From assembly GCA_039815415.1 (NCBI GenBank), contig JBCBZH010000010.1:1-35094 (forward strand): a stretch of DNA of 35,094 bases. The letters run 5' to 3'. The DNA comes from JBCBZH01 sp039815415. GTDB lineage: Bacteria > Bacteroidota > Rhodothermia > Rhodothermales > Rubricoccaceae. Shown here one piece after another: positions 1 through 7,235 of this stretch (position 1 is the stretch's first letter; every line of letters begins with the position of its first letter). Under the pieces are notes generated by a model that saw only the letters and a list, made by a program, of their open reading frames with translations, did not search any database and had not been told where the DNA came from. The position numbers and the translations under genes were made by a program.

Positions 1-1303
1 CCACATCATCGGCGCGGAGGCCACCTCCGATGCTGGCTGTGCCGAGACCCATCGGCAGATCGTGCCGCACCCGGTAGCGGCTCTGGAGACCGTATAGGGT
101 CCGGTCATCCGTCTGCTCGATCATGTCCCCATCATCTTCGTTCTCGAGGAAGAAGGTGAAGTTGGAGAACAGCTTGAAGTCATAGCGGACTACGTAGGCC
201 TGTGCTTCGAACTGCGTCGCCCCGGTTTCCGTCTCGAACCGAACGTTGGCATGCTGGTGCCCCGTCGTTCCACCTTCGAGGGCATCGATGGCTCCGAACC
301 GCGTGAGCTGCCCGCTCTCGACAGCTCGAGCGGGGATCTGGCCCGACGCATCCCATGCCGCCCCGTAAGCCCCGATGTCGATCGCCAGCTCGGCGTCGTC
401 CCCGAGATGCGTGTGGGCCTTCGAGAACACATTGACGCGCTGGAAGTCCTGGCCGATCTCAAAGGGGCCATCGCTCGTCAGGAAGCTCCCAGCGAAGTAG
501 GCCCCGCGGTGCGGCCCCGGCGTCGGGATCTGGTACAGCGTCGTCAGCCCGACGGTGTTGAACGCCCCGACCTCGGCTCGGACCTCGTTGGCGCCCAGAT
601 GATCCCGCGTCTTGAACTCGACAGCACCTGCGGTCGCCAGGTTGCCGTACTCCGCGAAGTACGGACCCTTCGCAACGTCGATGGCCTCAACCGTCTCCGG
701 AATCACGAAGTGGAGATCGGCATAGCCCTGTCCGTGCCCGTGCGAGACCATGTTGACGGGAACGCCATCCACGATCACGGCCACATCGGTTCCGTGGTCC
801 GCGTCGAACCCCCGGAGGAAAATCTGCTCGGCCTTGCCGCCCCCGGCATGCTGCGCCACAACGAGGCCTGGCGCAAGCTCCAGAAGGTCCTGCGAGGACC
901 GAATCGGACGCGTCCCGATGTCCAGCGCCCGAACCGCACGCGATGAGGCTGTCGAGAACGGCCGGTCGGCCTCACTCTGAACCGATGCCAGGCTCAATGG
1001 CGCTTCGCGGAGGGCGAGATTCAGGGTCACTGTCTCGCCAGCTCGAAGCGTCACCTCGCGTTCTTGTGCCCCATACCCGACCAGCGTTGCCCGAAGGGTA
1101 TAGGTGCCCGGGGCGGGCTCCAATTCAAACCGCCCGTCTGCTGCGGTCGCGGCCCCGATGCCTTGCCCAACCAGCACGACGTTGACACCAGGAAGGGGTT
1201 GCCCGTCCGCCGCATCGGTCACCGTTCCGGTGAGGCGAGCTGTCTGAGCGGAGGCAGTGAAAGAGAAGATCACGAGCCCGAGGCTCAGAACACGAATAAG
1301 CAT
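1..1303 (-). CDS. TonB-dependent receptor with carboxypeptidase-regulatory-like N-terminal domain (partial)
   Basis: Outer-membrane receptor for TonB-driven import of a ligand that cannot be told from the sequence. Translating the minus strand from the ATG at 1303 gives 434 uninterrupted codons to the window edge; the C-terminal barrel is missing. The start has an AGGAG ribosome site 5 nt upstream. Residues 1-19 are a signal peptide (hydrophobic core LSLGLVIFSF, cleavage after ASA). Residues 20-105 form a beta-sandwich of the CarboxypepD_reg type (LTGTVTDAADGQPLPGVNV, then DGRFELEPAPGTYTL). Residues about 115-230 are the plug (LLELAPGLVV, FLRGFDADHGTDVAVIVDGV, ETVEAIDVAKGPYFAEYGN). The following alternating-hydrophobic stretch fits barrel strands. 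The His-rich segment MVSHGHGQGYADLHF in the plug is notable and could bear on metal or substrate handling, but that is a guess. It is transcribed divergently from the sensor kinase. The family call is secure; the substrate is unknown. Confidence 0.9.
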   Translation of the reverse strand, partial: MLIRVLSLGLVIFSFTASAQTARLTGTVTDAADGQPLPGVNVVLVGQGIGAATAADGRFELEPAPGTYTLRATLVGYGAQEREVTLRAGETVTLNLALREAPLSLASVQSEADRPFSTASSRAVRALDIGTRPIRSSQDLLELAPGLVVAQHAGGGKAEQIFLRGFDADHGTDVAVIVDGVPVNMVSHGHGQGYADLHFVIPETVEAIDVAKGPYFAEYGNLATAGAVEFKTRDHLGANEVRAEVGAFNTVGLTTLYQIPTPGPHRGAYFAGSFLTSDGPFEIGQDFQRVNVFSKAHTHLGDDAELAIDIGAYGAAWDASGQIPARAVESGQLTRFGAIDALEGGTTGHQHANVRFETETGATQFEAQAYVVRYDFKLFSNFTFFLENEDDGDMIEQTDDRTLYGLQSRYRVRHDLPMGLGTASIGGGLRADDV

Positions 1304-1605
1304 GTGGACTCCTAGCGAGATGACGAGGGTAACCGGGCGGACAGCATACAACATGGGCTGCCGCGCAGACGCGGTTTCCCAGAACGTGATCCAAACACCA
1401 TCTACCGAACCTCTAAACCGGCCCAGTGTCTTGTTTCTGTACCCATTGGCCGAACTAATGAAGCCATCCTAACGACAGAGTACCGCTGTCTACCTCAGGC
1501 CGAGCTGGTGTGCGATCTCTCCGTATGGATCTGGTGTCGGGAAACGGGTGGACCTCTTCATGACACGGAGATCTGCTATCCTGCCGTGCGCTGAACTCGT
1601 GACCT
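1304..1605. promoter_or_regulatory. Divergent intergenic region, TonB receptor / sensor kinase
   Basis: About 300 bp with no convincing gene, separating two divergent starts, so it should hold both promoters. A CTATCCT box at 1576-1582, 24 nt before the kinase ATG, resembles similar boxes before 6189 and 21479 and may be a -10/-7 element. No good -35 was found. On the minus strand the receptor has an AGGAG site at about 1309-1313. The variant CGAGCTGGTG of the iterated motif lies near 1501. Nothing else recognisable. Confidence 0.35.
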
Positions 1606-2826
1606 ATGCGGATCTCTCGTCTCCTAAGCTTCCTCATTGCCCCCCTCGCTCTGATCGCTCTGCCATCTGGATGTATCCAGGAAACTCCATCACCTGACGG
1701 GATCGAGGCTGCTCAGGGTACAGAGAGTCCACCCACCCGATGGGATGGCTACGTCATCATGCCGAACGATGACGGTAGCATGACGTCCTATGCCTACTGG
1801 GTGGACATCCGCGATGGCTTCGCGTTCCGGCAATTGGATGGCTTTCCCCCCGTTGGACCTAATGGGCTACCAACGCCCCCAGATTCCACTGGAAACGAGA
1901 TTGTAGTGCCCGCAAGTCATATGATGGCTCTAGCCGAAGTCATTCTAGAGCGCGGTGTATACGACCAGGCGATTGACGACCCGTCGCTCGGATCTGGGGT
2001 CTCGATACGGAATGACCGTGTGCGCATATTCGCAGAGCGAACCTTCTCGACCCAAGGGTTTACGGAGCTTCTCCTCGTTCTGGGCTTCCTCATGACGTCG
2101 GGCACCCTCCTGATTCTCGTCGTTCGACGGCTTTGGCGCGAGCAGGCGGCCCGACGCCGAGAAAGCGAAGCCCGCAGCCGGATGATCCGCGTCCGGGAGG
2201 CAGAGCGCGCCTTGCTCGCACGCGAGATCCACGACGGTCCGATCCAGAACCTCTATGCGCTTCGTCTCCAGGCACACGCGGCTCTCCTGACTGAGGAAGC
2301 CGCCCAAGACTATGCGCTCGAGGCAGGACTCCAGAAAGTGTCCCAGGAGCTTCGGTTCATCATGGAGGGATTGCGCCCGCCCGCCCTGGACCGTTTCGGT
2401 TTCACGGCAGCTGTGGAATCGCACGCGGCTCGTATCAGCCAAGGGGACGACTCCGTCGATATCCGTGTCTCGATGGAGGCTGAGACGCTTCTGTCTGGAG
2501 ACAACGAGGACCTCCAGCTCGGTGTATTCCGCGTTGTTCAGGAGGCGCTCTCCAACGCCGTCCAGCATGGGGAGGGACACGTTCAGGTTCTTGTGGCCCT
2601 CGATTCGTCTACCCTCGTCGCTGAGATCTCTGACGCTGGAAACGGCTTCCCTCACAACGCGATCCCCTTGCCAGACGAGTTGGTCGAATCAGGGCACTAC
2701 GGCCTGGTTGGAATGCGGGAGCGAGCTGAGGTCCTGGGAGGTGAGCTGTCATTCCGTCCCAATGCGTCTGGCGGCACATCTGTCACGCTCCAGGTTCCAG
2801 CCCCTGCCCTGGTCTTGGCCTCTTGA
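1606..2826 (+). CDS. Sensor histidine kinase, HisKA_3 / NarL-type two-component system
   Basis: Membrane sensor kinase (406 aa) that should phosphorylate the response regulator starting 7 nt after its stop. Residues 1-23 look like a lipoprotein signal with lipobox LPSGC (Cys23), so the sensor part may be lipid-anchored. Residues 24-152 form an extracytoplasmic sensor domain I do not recognise. A transmembrane helix spans about 153-174 (LLLVLGFLMTSGTLLILVV), followed by a basic linker and coiled coil (175-205). The HisKA_3 dimerisation domain has the phospho-acceptor in REIHDGPIQNLYALR (His209). The HATPase_c domain shows the N-box EALSNAVQH (about 313-321), the G1 box DAGNGF (343-348) and the G2 box GLVGMRERAEVLGGEL (366-381). 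All key residues are present, so it should be active. The DNA looks less GC-rich than the glycan cluster and lacks exact copies of the iterated motif. The sensed signal is unknown. Confidence 0.92.
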   Translation: MRISRLLSFLIAPLALIALPSGCIQETPSPDGIEAAQGTESPPTRWDGYVIMPNDDGSMTSYAYWVDIRDGFAFRQLDGFPPVGPNGLPTPPDSTGNEIVVPASHMMALAEVILERGVYDQAIDDPSLGSGVSIRNDRVRIFAERTFSTQGFTELLLVLGFLMTSGTLLILVVRRLWREQAARRRESEARSRMIRVREAERALLAREIHDGPIQNLYALRLQAHAALLTEEAAQDYALEAGLQKVSQELRFIMEGLRPPALDRFGFTAAVESHAARISQGDDSVDIRVSMEAETLLSGDNEDLQLGVFRVVQEALSNAVQHGEGHVQVLVALDSSTLVAEISDAGNGFPHNAIPLPDELVESGHYGLVGMRERAEVLGGELSFRPNASGGTSVTLQVPAPALVLAS

Positions 2827-2832
2827 GCTCCC

Positions 2833-3444
2833 ATGAACTCTCCTCTGATCTCTGTCGTGGTCGCTGACGACCATCCAGCTCTCCGCGCTGGAGTCAGCGC
2901 CGTGTTGACTGCAACCGGAAGGCTAACGATTGTTGGAGAGGCCGATGGAGGCCATGATGCGCTCCGCCTCGTGAGAGCTCATGAACCGGACGTGCTCGTC
3001 CTCGACATGGACATGCCAGACCTCTCGGGCGTTGAGGTTGCCCAGCAACTGGCCGCTGAGAACCATCCAACACGGGTCCTAGCCTTCTCAGCGTACGAAG
3101 ACTACTCGTATGTGACGCGGCTGATGCAGGCAGGAGTTTCTGGGTACATCACCAAGGACAAACCCATGCCGCTGTTGATTGAAGCCGTTGAGGCGGTCGC
3201 CAGAGGAGAAGTCCGGTGGTTTGTAAGTGTGCGCGCTCCAGACACGGAGACAGCACTGACGGAGCGTGAAACGGCCGTGCTGCGGCTCATGGCAAATGGG
3301 CGAAGCAATGATGAGATTGCCGACGTCCTTTCGATCTCGCCAGTCACAGTGCGGAACTATACCTCCTCCATCTATGCAAAGCTGGATGTGACGTCCTGGC
3401 GCGAAGCCGTTGCATGGGCCTGGCAAACAGGGGTGGTTCGCTAG
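2833..3444 (+). CDS. NarL/FixJ-family response regulator (REC + LuxR HTH)
   Basis: DNA-binding response regulator (203 aa), partner of the kinase ending at 2826. The receiver domain covers about 5-125: acidic pair D12/D13 (VVADDHPALRAG), phospho-acceptor Asp58 in VLVLDMDMPDLSG, switch Ser86 (VLAFSAYED) and Lys109 (GYITKDKP). The LuxR/GerE helix-turn-helix covers about 140-200 (LTERETAVLRLMANGRSNDEI, then SISPVTVRNYTSSIYAKLDV). All conserved residues are there. The 6-nt gap to the kinase implies one transcript. Its targets are unknown; the short lipoprotein downstream is one candidate, because a pair of 11-bp direct repeats lies between them. Confidence 0.93.
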   Translation: MNSPLISVVVADDHPALRAGVSAVLTATGRLTIVGEADGGHDALRLVRAHEPDVLVLDMDMPDLSGVEVAQQLAAENHPTRVLAFSAYEDYSYVTRLMQAGVSGYITKDKPMPLLIEAVEAVARGEVRWFVSVRAPDTETALTERETAVLRLMANGRSNDEIADVLSISPVTVRNYTSSIYAKLDVTSWREAVAWAWQTGVVR

Positions 3445-3470
3445 GTTCGCCTAAGGCTTGTACCGATAGG

Positions 3471-3504
3471 GGGTGCATAAGTCACAGTGCAATGGGTGCA
3501 CAAG
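3471..3504. promoter_or_regulatory. Direct repeat GGGTGCAyAAG upstream of lipoprotein gene
   Basis: Two 11-bp copies, GGGTGCATAAG (3471-3481) and GGGTGCACAAG (3494-3504), differ at one base and start 23 bp apart, between the response-regulator stop and the lipoprotein start. They could be an operator, perhaps for the adjacent NarL-type regulator. There is no other support. Confidence 0.3.
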
Positions 3505-3567
3505 AGTGAGGATTGTACGAGAGCAATTCAGTAGCCTGGATTGGCCCCACCACCCAACAGCACTTCG

Positions 3568-4197
3568 GTGTCTCGTTCTCTATTTCTCCTCGCACGTACC
3601 ACGTGCCTCTTCAGTGTTCTTCTCCTCTTCAGCTGTGACACCAATGTCTCAACAGCTGACGGGACCAGAGCCTCCTCCTCAGCTGAATTTGTAACGGTCT
3701 CGCTAGACGGGCGGCCTAGCGCAGACTACTACTACGATCTCGCGCCCCTCCATGCGAGGGAGCGGTTCGAGGCCACCCTGGTGGGGTCGGCCGGGGCGCT
3801 CCGCCTCCGGTTCCTAGGAACCGGAGGCGGGCGCGGGTCTGTGGAGCTTGAAACAGCTAAGAAGCATCCCTCGGTGTCCGTCCGCCTCTACTACATGGCG
3901 GACGGCTCCATCATCCAATCCCGGAACTTCCGGGGGAAACTTAGGAGCACCTATGAGGCTGGTGTGTCGGACCGAGAGCCCGATTCCGTTCATTATGTCC
4001 AAAAGCCCAACGGGGGCTATATCATCGTCTTTGACTACGATGACGACAAAGATATCGCCGGACCCGGAACCACTGTAACGGCCCAAGATGGGGATCGAAT
4101 CGATGTCACCCACATTCGCTTTGTCGTCGATTATGCGGGCGTTGGAACTCCCGAACTCCTGGAGTTCAGCAGCCCGTCAGCGTTTGCGCTCCGCTAA
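3568..4197 (+). CDS. Hypothetical lipoprotein
   Basis: Small secreted lipoprotein of unknown function (about 209 aa). The reading frame is open from a TTG at 3541. I prefer the GTG at 3568 because it starts directly with a compact lipoprotein signal (MSRSLFLLARTTCLFSVLLLFSC) whose lipobox LFSC ends at a Cys followed by Asp. Neither start has a clear ribosome site. The mature part is mainly beta (repeated patterns such as FEATLVGSAGALRLRFLG and SVSVRLYYMADGSI) and has an acidic run FDYDDDKDIAG that could bind a cation. No known domain recognised. It lies after the kinase/regulator pair in the same orientation, in DNA of similarly lower GC, and ends just before a strong hairpin at 4220-4254. 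That suggests it travels with, and may be controlled by, the two-component system. Confidence 0.7.
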   Translation: MSRSLFLLARTTCLFSVLLLFSCDTNVSTADGTRASSSAEFVTVSLDGRPSADYYYDLAPLHARERFEATLVGSAGALRLRFLGTGGGRGSVELETAKKHPSVSVRLYYMADGSIIQSRNFRGKLRSTYEAGVSDREPDSVHYVQKPNGGYIIVFDYDDDKDIAGPGTTVTAQDGDRIDVTHIRFVVDYAGVGTPELLEFSSPSAFALR

Positions 4198-4219
4198 TCC
4201 TCTGATCTAGAGTCCACCC

Positions 4220-4254
4220 ATCGAGCTGGCGATGATTGGTATCGCCAGCTCGAT
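4220..4254. terminator. Bidirectional terminator-like hairpin built from an inverted pair of CGCCAGCTCG
   Basis: Perfect 14-bp stem (4220-4233 with 4241-4254) around a 7-nt loop, between the convergent lipoprotein and fabF genes, followed on the plus strand by CTGTCTTT. Each arm contains one exact copy of the dispersed 10-mer (4222-4231 and 4243-4252). Position and structure fit a shared terminator for both genes. Confidence 0.75.
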
Positions 4255-4335
4255 CTGTCTTTAGCGGACCTTCGGGAGAAACCTCGTCGTCCGTGTAGGT
4301 AACGGACGGCGCCAGGCACGAGGTGAGGGTCGGAC

Positions 4336-5595
4336 TCAGTCCACCATCTTGCGGAAGACCACGCAGGTGTTGTGCCCCCCGAACCCAAACGCGTTGGAGA
4401 GCGCGACGTTGACCGTGCGATCCTGCGGCGCGTTGGGCGTGTAGTTCAGGTCGCAGGCGGGGTCCTGATTGTCGATGTTGACGGTTGGCGGGACGCGGTC
4501 GTTGACCACCGCGAGGATGCTCGCGACGGCCTCCACAGCCCCTGCCGCCCCCAGCAGGTGCCCCGTCATGGACTTCGTGGAGGAGAGGTTCATGGCGTAG
4601 GCATGCTCACCAAAGACGGCCTTGATCGCCTTGGTCTCCGCGATGTCGCCCAACGGCGTGCTGGTGCCATGCATGTTGAGATAGTCGACCTCCTCGGGCT
4701 GGAGCCCCGCTGTGCGGAGCGCCTGCTGCATCGCCAGCTTGGCGCCGAGCCCCTCCGGGTGGGGTGCCGAGATGTGATGCGCATCCGCGCTCATGCCCAG
4801 GCCCACCAGTTCGGCGTAGATCCGTGCGCCGCGTGCTTGCGCGTGCTCGAGGCTCTCGAGGATGAGTGCCCCCGCTCCTTCGGCCATCACAAACCCGTCG
4901 CGGTCCACGTCGAATGGGCGGCTGGCCCTCTCCGGCTCGTCATTTCGGGTGGAGAGGGCCTTCATGTTGCCGAAGCCCCCGAGGCCAACCTCTGTAATGC
5001 TGGCATCCGTGCCGCCCGCGACCATCGTTTCCGCCAGCCCGTTCTTGATGAGCAGGTAGGCATCCCCGATGGCGTTGTTGGAGGTGGCGCACGCCGAGAC
5101 CGTCGCGTAGTTCGGACCGCGCAGGGAGTGCCGCATCGAGATCTGACCCGGTGCCATGTCGATGATCATCATCGGCACGAAGAACGGGCTGAGGCGGCGT
5201 GGGCCGTGCTCGGCATAGCCCACGACCTGGTCCTGGAACAGCTTCATCCCACCGATGCCACTTCCGAAGACGACGCCGGTCTGGTTCTGCTCTTCCTCGG
5301 ACAGCGTCGAGGTGTCGATGCCTGCATCCGCGAGCGCCTCGTCGGCCGCCACCAGCGCGAAGTGGCAGAACGGATCCAGGCGCCGCGCTTCCTTCCGGTC
5401 CAAGTGATCGGACGGGTCAAAGTCCTTGACCTCACATGCGAATGTGGTCCCGAACGGGCTGGCGTCGAAGTTGGTAATGGGGGCGGCTCCGCTCCGTCCA
5501 TCCATCATGGACTCCCAAAACGCTGAGACGGTGTTTCCGATGGGCGTGAGTGCGCCGAGGCCAGTAACGACGACGCGGCGGTCCTGCAAAGACAT
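4336..5595 (-). CDS. fabF: 3-oxoacyl-[acyl-carrier-protein] synthase II
   Basis: Cytoplasmic beta-ketoacyl-ACP synthase II (419 aa, usual length), the elongating condensing enzyme of type II fatty-acid synthesis: it decarboxylates malonyl-ACP and joins it to acyl-ACP. It has the full Cys-His-His set: Cys169 in SACATSNNAIGD, His309 in NMHGTSTPLGD and His345 in MTGHLLGAAGAVE. The thiolase-fold N-terminus RVVVTGLGALTPIG and the C-terminal NAFGFGGHN loop are also clear. It lies downstream of acpP on the same strand, the common acpP-fabF arrangement, but a 10-bp-stem hairpin sits between them. Expression may therefore be partly uncoupled so that ACP is made in excess. Confidence 0.97.
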   Translation of the reverse strand: MSLQDRRVVVTGLGALTPIGNTVSAFWESMMDGRSGAAPITNFDASPFGTTFACEVKDFDPSDHLDRKEARRLDPFCHFALVAADEALADAGIDTSTLSEEEQNQTGVVFGSGIGGMKLFQDQVVGYAEHGPRRLSPFFVPMMIIDMAPGQISMRHSLRGPNYATVSACATSNNAIGDAYLLIKNGLAETMVAGGTDASITEVGLGGFGNMKALSTRNDEPERASRPFDVDRDGFVMAEGAGALILESLEHAQARGARIYAELVGLGMSADAHHISAPHPEGLGAKLAMQQALRTAGLQPEEVDYLNMHGTSTPLGDIAETKAIKAVFGEHAYAMNLSSTKSMTGHLLGAAGAVEAVASILAVVNDRVPPTVNIDNQDPACDLNYTPNAPQDRTVNVALSNAFGFGGHNTCVVFRKMVD

Positions 5596-5648
5596 GAGTG
5601 CGTGCGAGTGCGATGGACCTATGGATCCACCGGGTGCGATACGAGAAA

Positions 5649-5684
5649 GGCCCGACGGCTCACCGAAAGGCGGTCCGTCGGGCC
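5649..5684 (-). terminator. Hairpin between acpP and fabF (attenuator or terminator)
   Basis: Perfect 10-bp stem GGCCCGACGG (5649-5658) / CCGTCGGGCC (5675-5684) with a 16-nt loop. Read on the minus strand, the direction of acpP to fabF, it is followed by TTTCTCGT. It lies 28 nt after the acpP stop and about 50 nt before the fabF start. It is likely a partial terminator that sets the ACP:FabF ratio, or a stabilising 3' end for the acpP message. Confidence 0.6.
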
Positions 5685-5711
5685 AAAGCGTCGGGCAAGG
5701 CCCCGAGGCCC

Positions 5712-5954
5712 TTAGCCCTTCTTCTCCTCGATGTAGGAAATGGCGTCGCCAACGGTGGCGATCTGCTCCGCGTCCTCATCGGGGATGGTCATGTCGAACT
5801 CCTTCTCGAACTCCATGATGAGTTCGACGGTATCGAGGGAGTCGGCGCCCAGGTCATTGGTGAAAGAGGCGTCCGCGTTGACGTCGGCTTCGTCGACGCC
5901 GAGCTTCTCAACGATGATCGCTGTAACGCGCTGTTCGATGTTCTCGTCAGCCAT
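5712..5954 (-). CDS. acpP: Acyl carrier protein
   Basis: Acidic 80-aa acyl carrier protein that holds growing acyl chains on 4'-phosphopantetheine. The attachment site is Ser39 in the canonical LGADSLDTVEL motif. The sequence runs MADENIEQRVTAIIVEKLGV and ends SYIEEKKG, full length for the family. The frame stays open far upstream (to 6620), but that extension is the antisense shadow of the glycosyltransferase at 6189. The ATG at 5954 gives exactly the family's N-terminus. fabF lies downstream. A divergent promoter region of about 230 bp separates it from the glycan cluster. Confidence 0.97.
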   Translation of the reverse strand: MADENIEQRVTAIIVEKLGVDEADVNADASFTNDLGADSLDTVELIMEFEKEFDMTIPDEDAEQIATVGDAISYIEEKKG

Positions 5955-6005
5955 GGGGAAGTGTCCGGTTGAGTCCTGAAAGAGGGGGCTGTCCAGAAGT
6001 GGACG

Positions 6006-6032
6006 AGCGTATGCGTGAGGAAGGACGGTCAA
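6006..6032 (-). promoter_or_regulatory. Candidate promoter of acpP
   Basis: On the minus strand TTGACC (6027-6032) is followed after 15 nt by TACGCT (6006-6011), about 50 nt before the acpP ATG. The spacing is short and -10/-35 rules may not hold in this lineage, so this is only a candidate. The rest of 5955-6188 shows no gene. Confidence 0.3.
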
Positions 6033-6142
6033 GCTACGGACGACGTTCCTGCCATGCCATGCCGAGTGAGGCCGACAGAAGGGATCTCTGGGAACACCTT
6101 TCGGACCACACCCAGACAGTGTAGCAGACGCACAGGGAGTTG

Positions 6143-6154
6143 GTCTATCCTTTG
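6143..6154 (+). promoter_or_regulatory. Candidate -10/-7 box before the glycan cluster
   Basis: GTCTATCCTTTG, 35-46 nt before the ATG at 6189. It combines a CTATCCT box like those before 1606 and 21479 with a TTTG end reminiscent of the Bacteroidota TAnnTTTG element, here with one extra spacer base. Low-confidence guess at the cluster promoter. Confidence 0.3.
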
Positions 6155-6188
6155 ATGAGAAGGCACTCTTCTTGCCTCTCGAGTCCAC

Positions 6189-7235
6189 ATGTCTTCTGTC
6201 TCCGTCATCGTCCCCGTTCACAACGGCGGAGACGCCTTCCAGCGCTGCATCGCTGCACTCGCAGGCGCCCTCGGCCCCATGGACGAGCTGGTGGTGGTCG
6301 CCGACGGCGAAACGGATGGGACCTGGCGTTCTCTCCCGCCCATGCAGAGCACGGTCCAGACCGTGCTGAACGCCACGCCGCTTGGCCCCGCTGTGGCGCG
6401 CAACCGAGGCGCTGAGTTGGCGAGCGGGGAGGTCCTCTTCTTCGTCGACGCCGATGTGGTGGTCCAGCCCGACACCATTGAGCGCGCCCGTACAGCCTTC
6501 GACGCCTACCCAGGCCTGGACGCACTGGTGGGCTCCTACGACGACACGCCCGGCGATCCGGCCTTCCTCTCGCAGTATCGCAACCTGCTCCATCATTACA
6601 CCCACCAAGTCGCCGGTCACCAGCCTGCCGATGTCGGCCCCTACGCATCGCTACCGACGTTTTGGACAGGCTGTGGCGCCGTTCGGCGAGACCGGTTTCG
6701 CCAGCTCGACGGATTCGATGAGTCCTACCCAGTGCCGTGCATCGAGGACATCGAGTTCGGCTACCGCCTGACCGACGCGGGATATCGCATTGGCATCGAC
6801 CCGGAGCTGCAGGTAAAGCACCTCAAGGCATGGGGTGCTTCCGACATGATCCGGACCGATGTGTTTCGGCGGGCTGCGCCGTGGGCGGAGCTGCTCCTCA
6901 AGCGGGGAACCCCCGAGAACACCCTCAACGTGGACCAGCGAAGCCGCCTGAGCGTACTAACGGTCGGAGCAATGCTGACGGCCAGTGTCGCTGTCCCTTT
7001 CCGGCCCCGGTTGGCATTGTCTGGCGTGGGGTTAGCGGCATGTGCCTTTCTAGGACTCAATTTCTCGTTCTACAAGTACCTAGCTGACCGTCGGGGGCTG
7101 CAGTTCGCTCTTCGCGTCCTTCCCTGGCACATGCTCTACTACGGCTGCAGTGGCGCGGGCTTTGCCCTCGCTCTTCTCAGACAAACGCGGAACGAGTCTG
7201 CAGCCGCCTCTTTATCCGAACGCACCCGTGACTGA
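6189..7235 (+). CDS. Glycosyltransferase family 2 with C-terminal membrane segments
   Basis: First gene of the glycan cluster (348 aa). The GT-A fold N-terminal half starts VSVIVPVHNGGDAF, with the nucleotide-binding acidic residues following (ELVVVADGETDGTW). PAVARNRGAELASG precedes the metal-binding DXD at Asp87-Ala-Asp89 (FFVDADVVV). The late acidic motif PCIEDIEFGYRL (E186/D187) supplies the likely catalytic base. About residues 255-335 hold two or three hydrophobic helices (LTVGAMLTASVAV, SGVGLAACAFLGL, MLYYGCSGAGFALALL), so the enzyme is probably anchored at the inner membrane facing the cytoplasm. It should add a sugar from an NDP-sugar to a lipid-linked acceptor; donor and acceptor are unknown. 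Its stop overlaps the GTG start of the next gene by 8 nt, which implies translational coupling. Confidence 0.88.
   Translation: MSSVSVIVPVHNGGDAFQRCIAALAGALGPMDELVVVADGETDGTWRSLPPMQSTVQTVLNATPLGPAVARNRGAELASGEVLFFVDADVVVQPDTIERARTAFDAYPGLDALVGSYDDTPGDPAFLSQYRNLLHHYTHQVAGHQPADVGPYASLPTFWTGCGAVRRDRFRQLDGFDESYPVPCIEDIEFGYRLTDAGYRIGIDPELQVKHLKAWGASDMIRTDVFRRAAPWAELLLKRGTPENTLNVDQRSRLSVLTVGAMLTASVAVPFRPRLALSGVGLAACAFLGLNFSFYKYLADRRGLQFALRVLPWHMLYYGCSGAGFALALLRQTRNESAAASLSERTRD

Noticed and set aside
4372..5526. 384-codon open frame opposite fabF
   Set aside because: fabF on the other strand has all catalytic motifs; the plus-strand translation is Arg/Val-rich and motif-free.
5955..6620. N-terminal extension of acyl carrier protein to about 302 residues
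   Set aside because: Antisense to the glycosyltransferase at 6189; the ACP family begins at the ATG at 5954.
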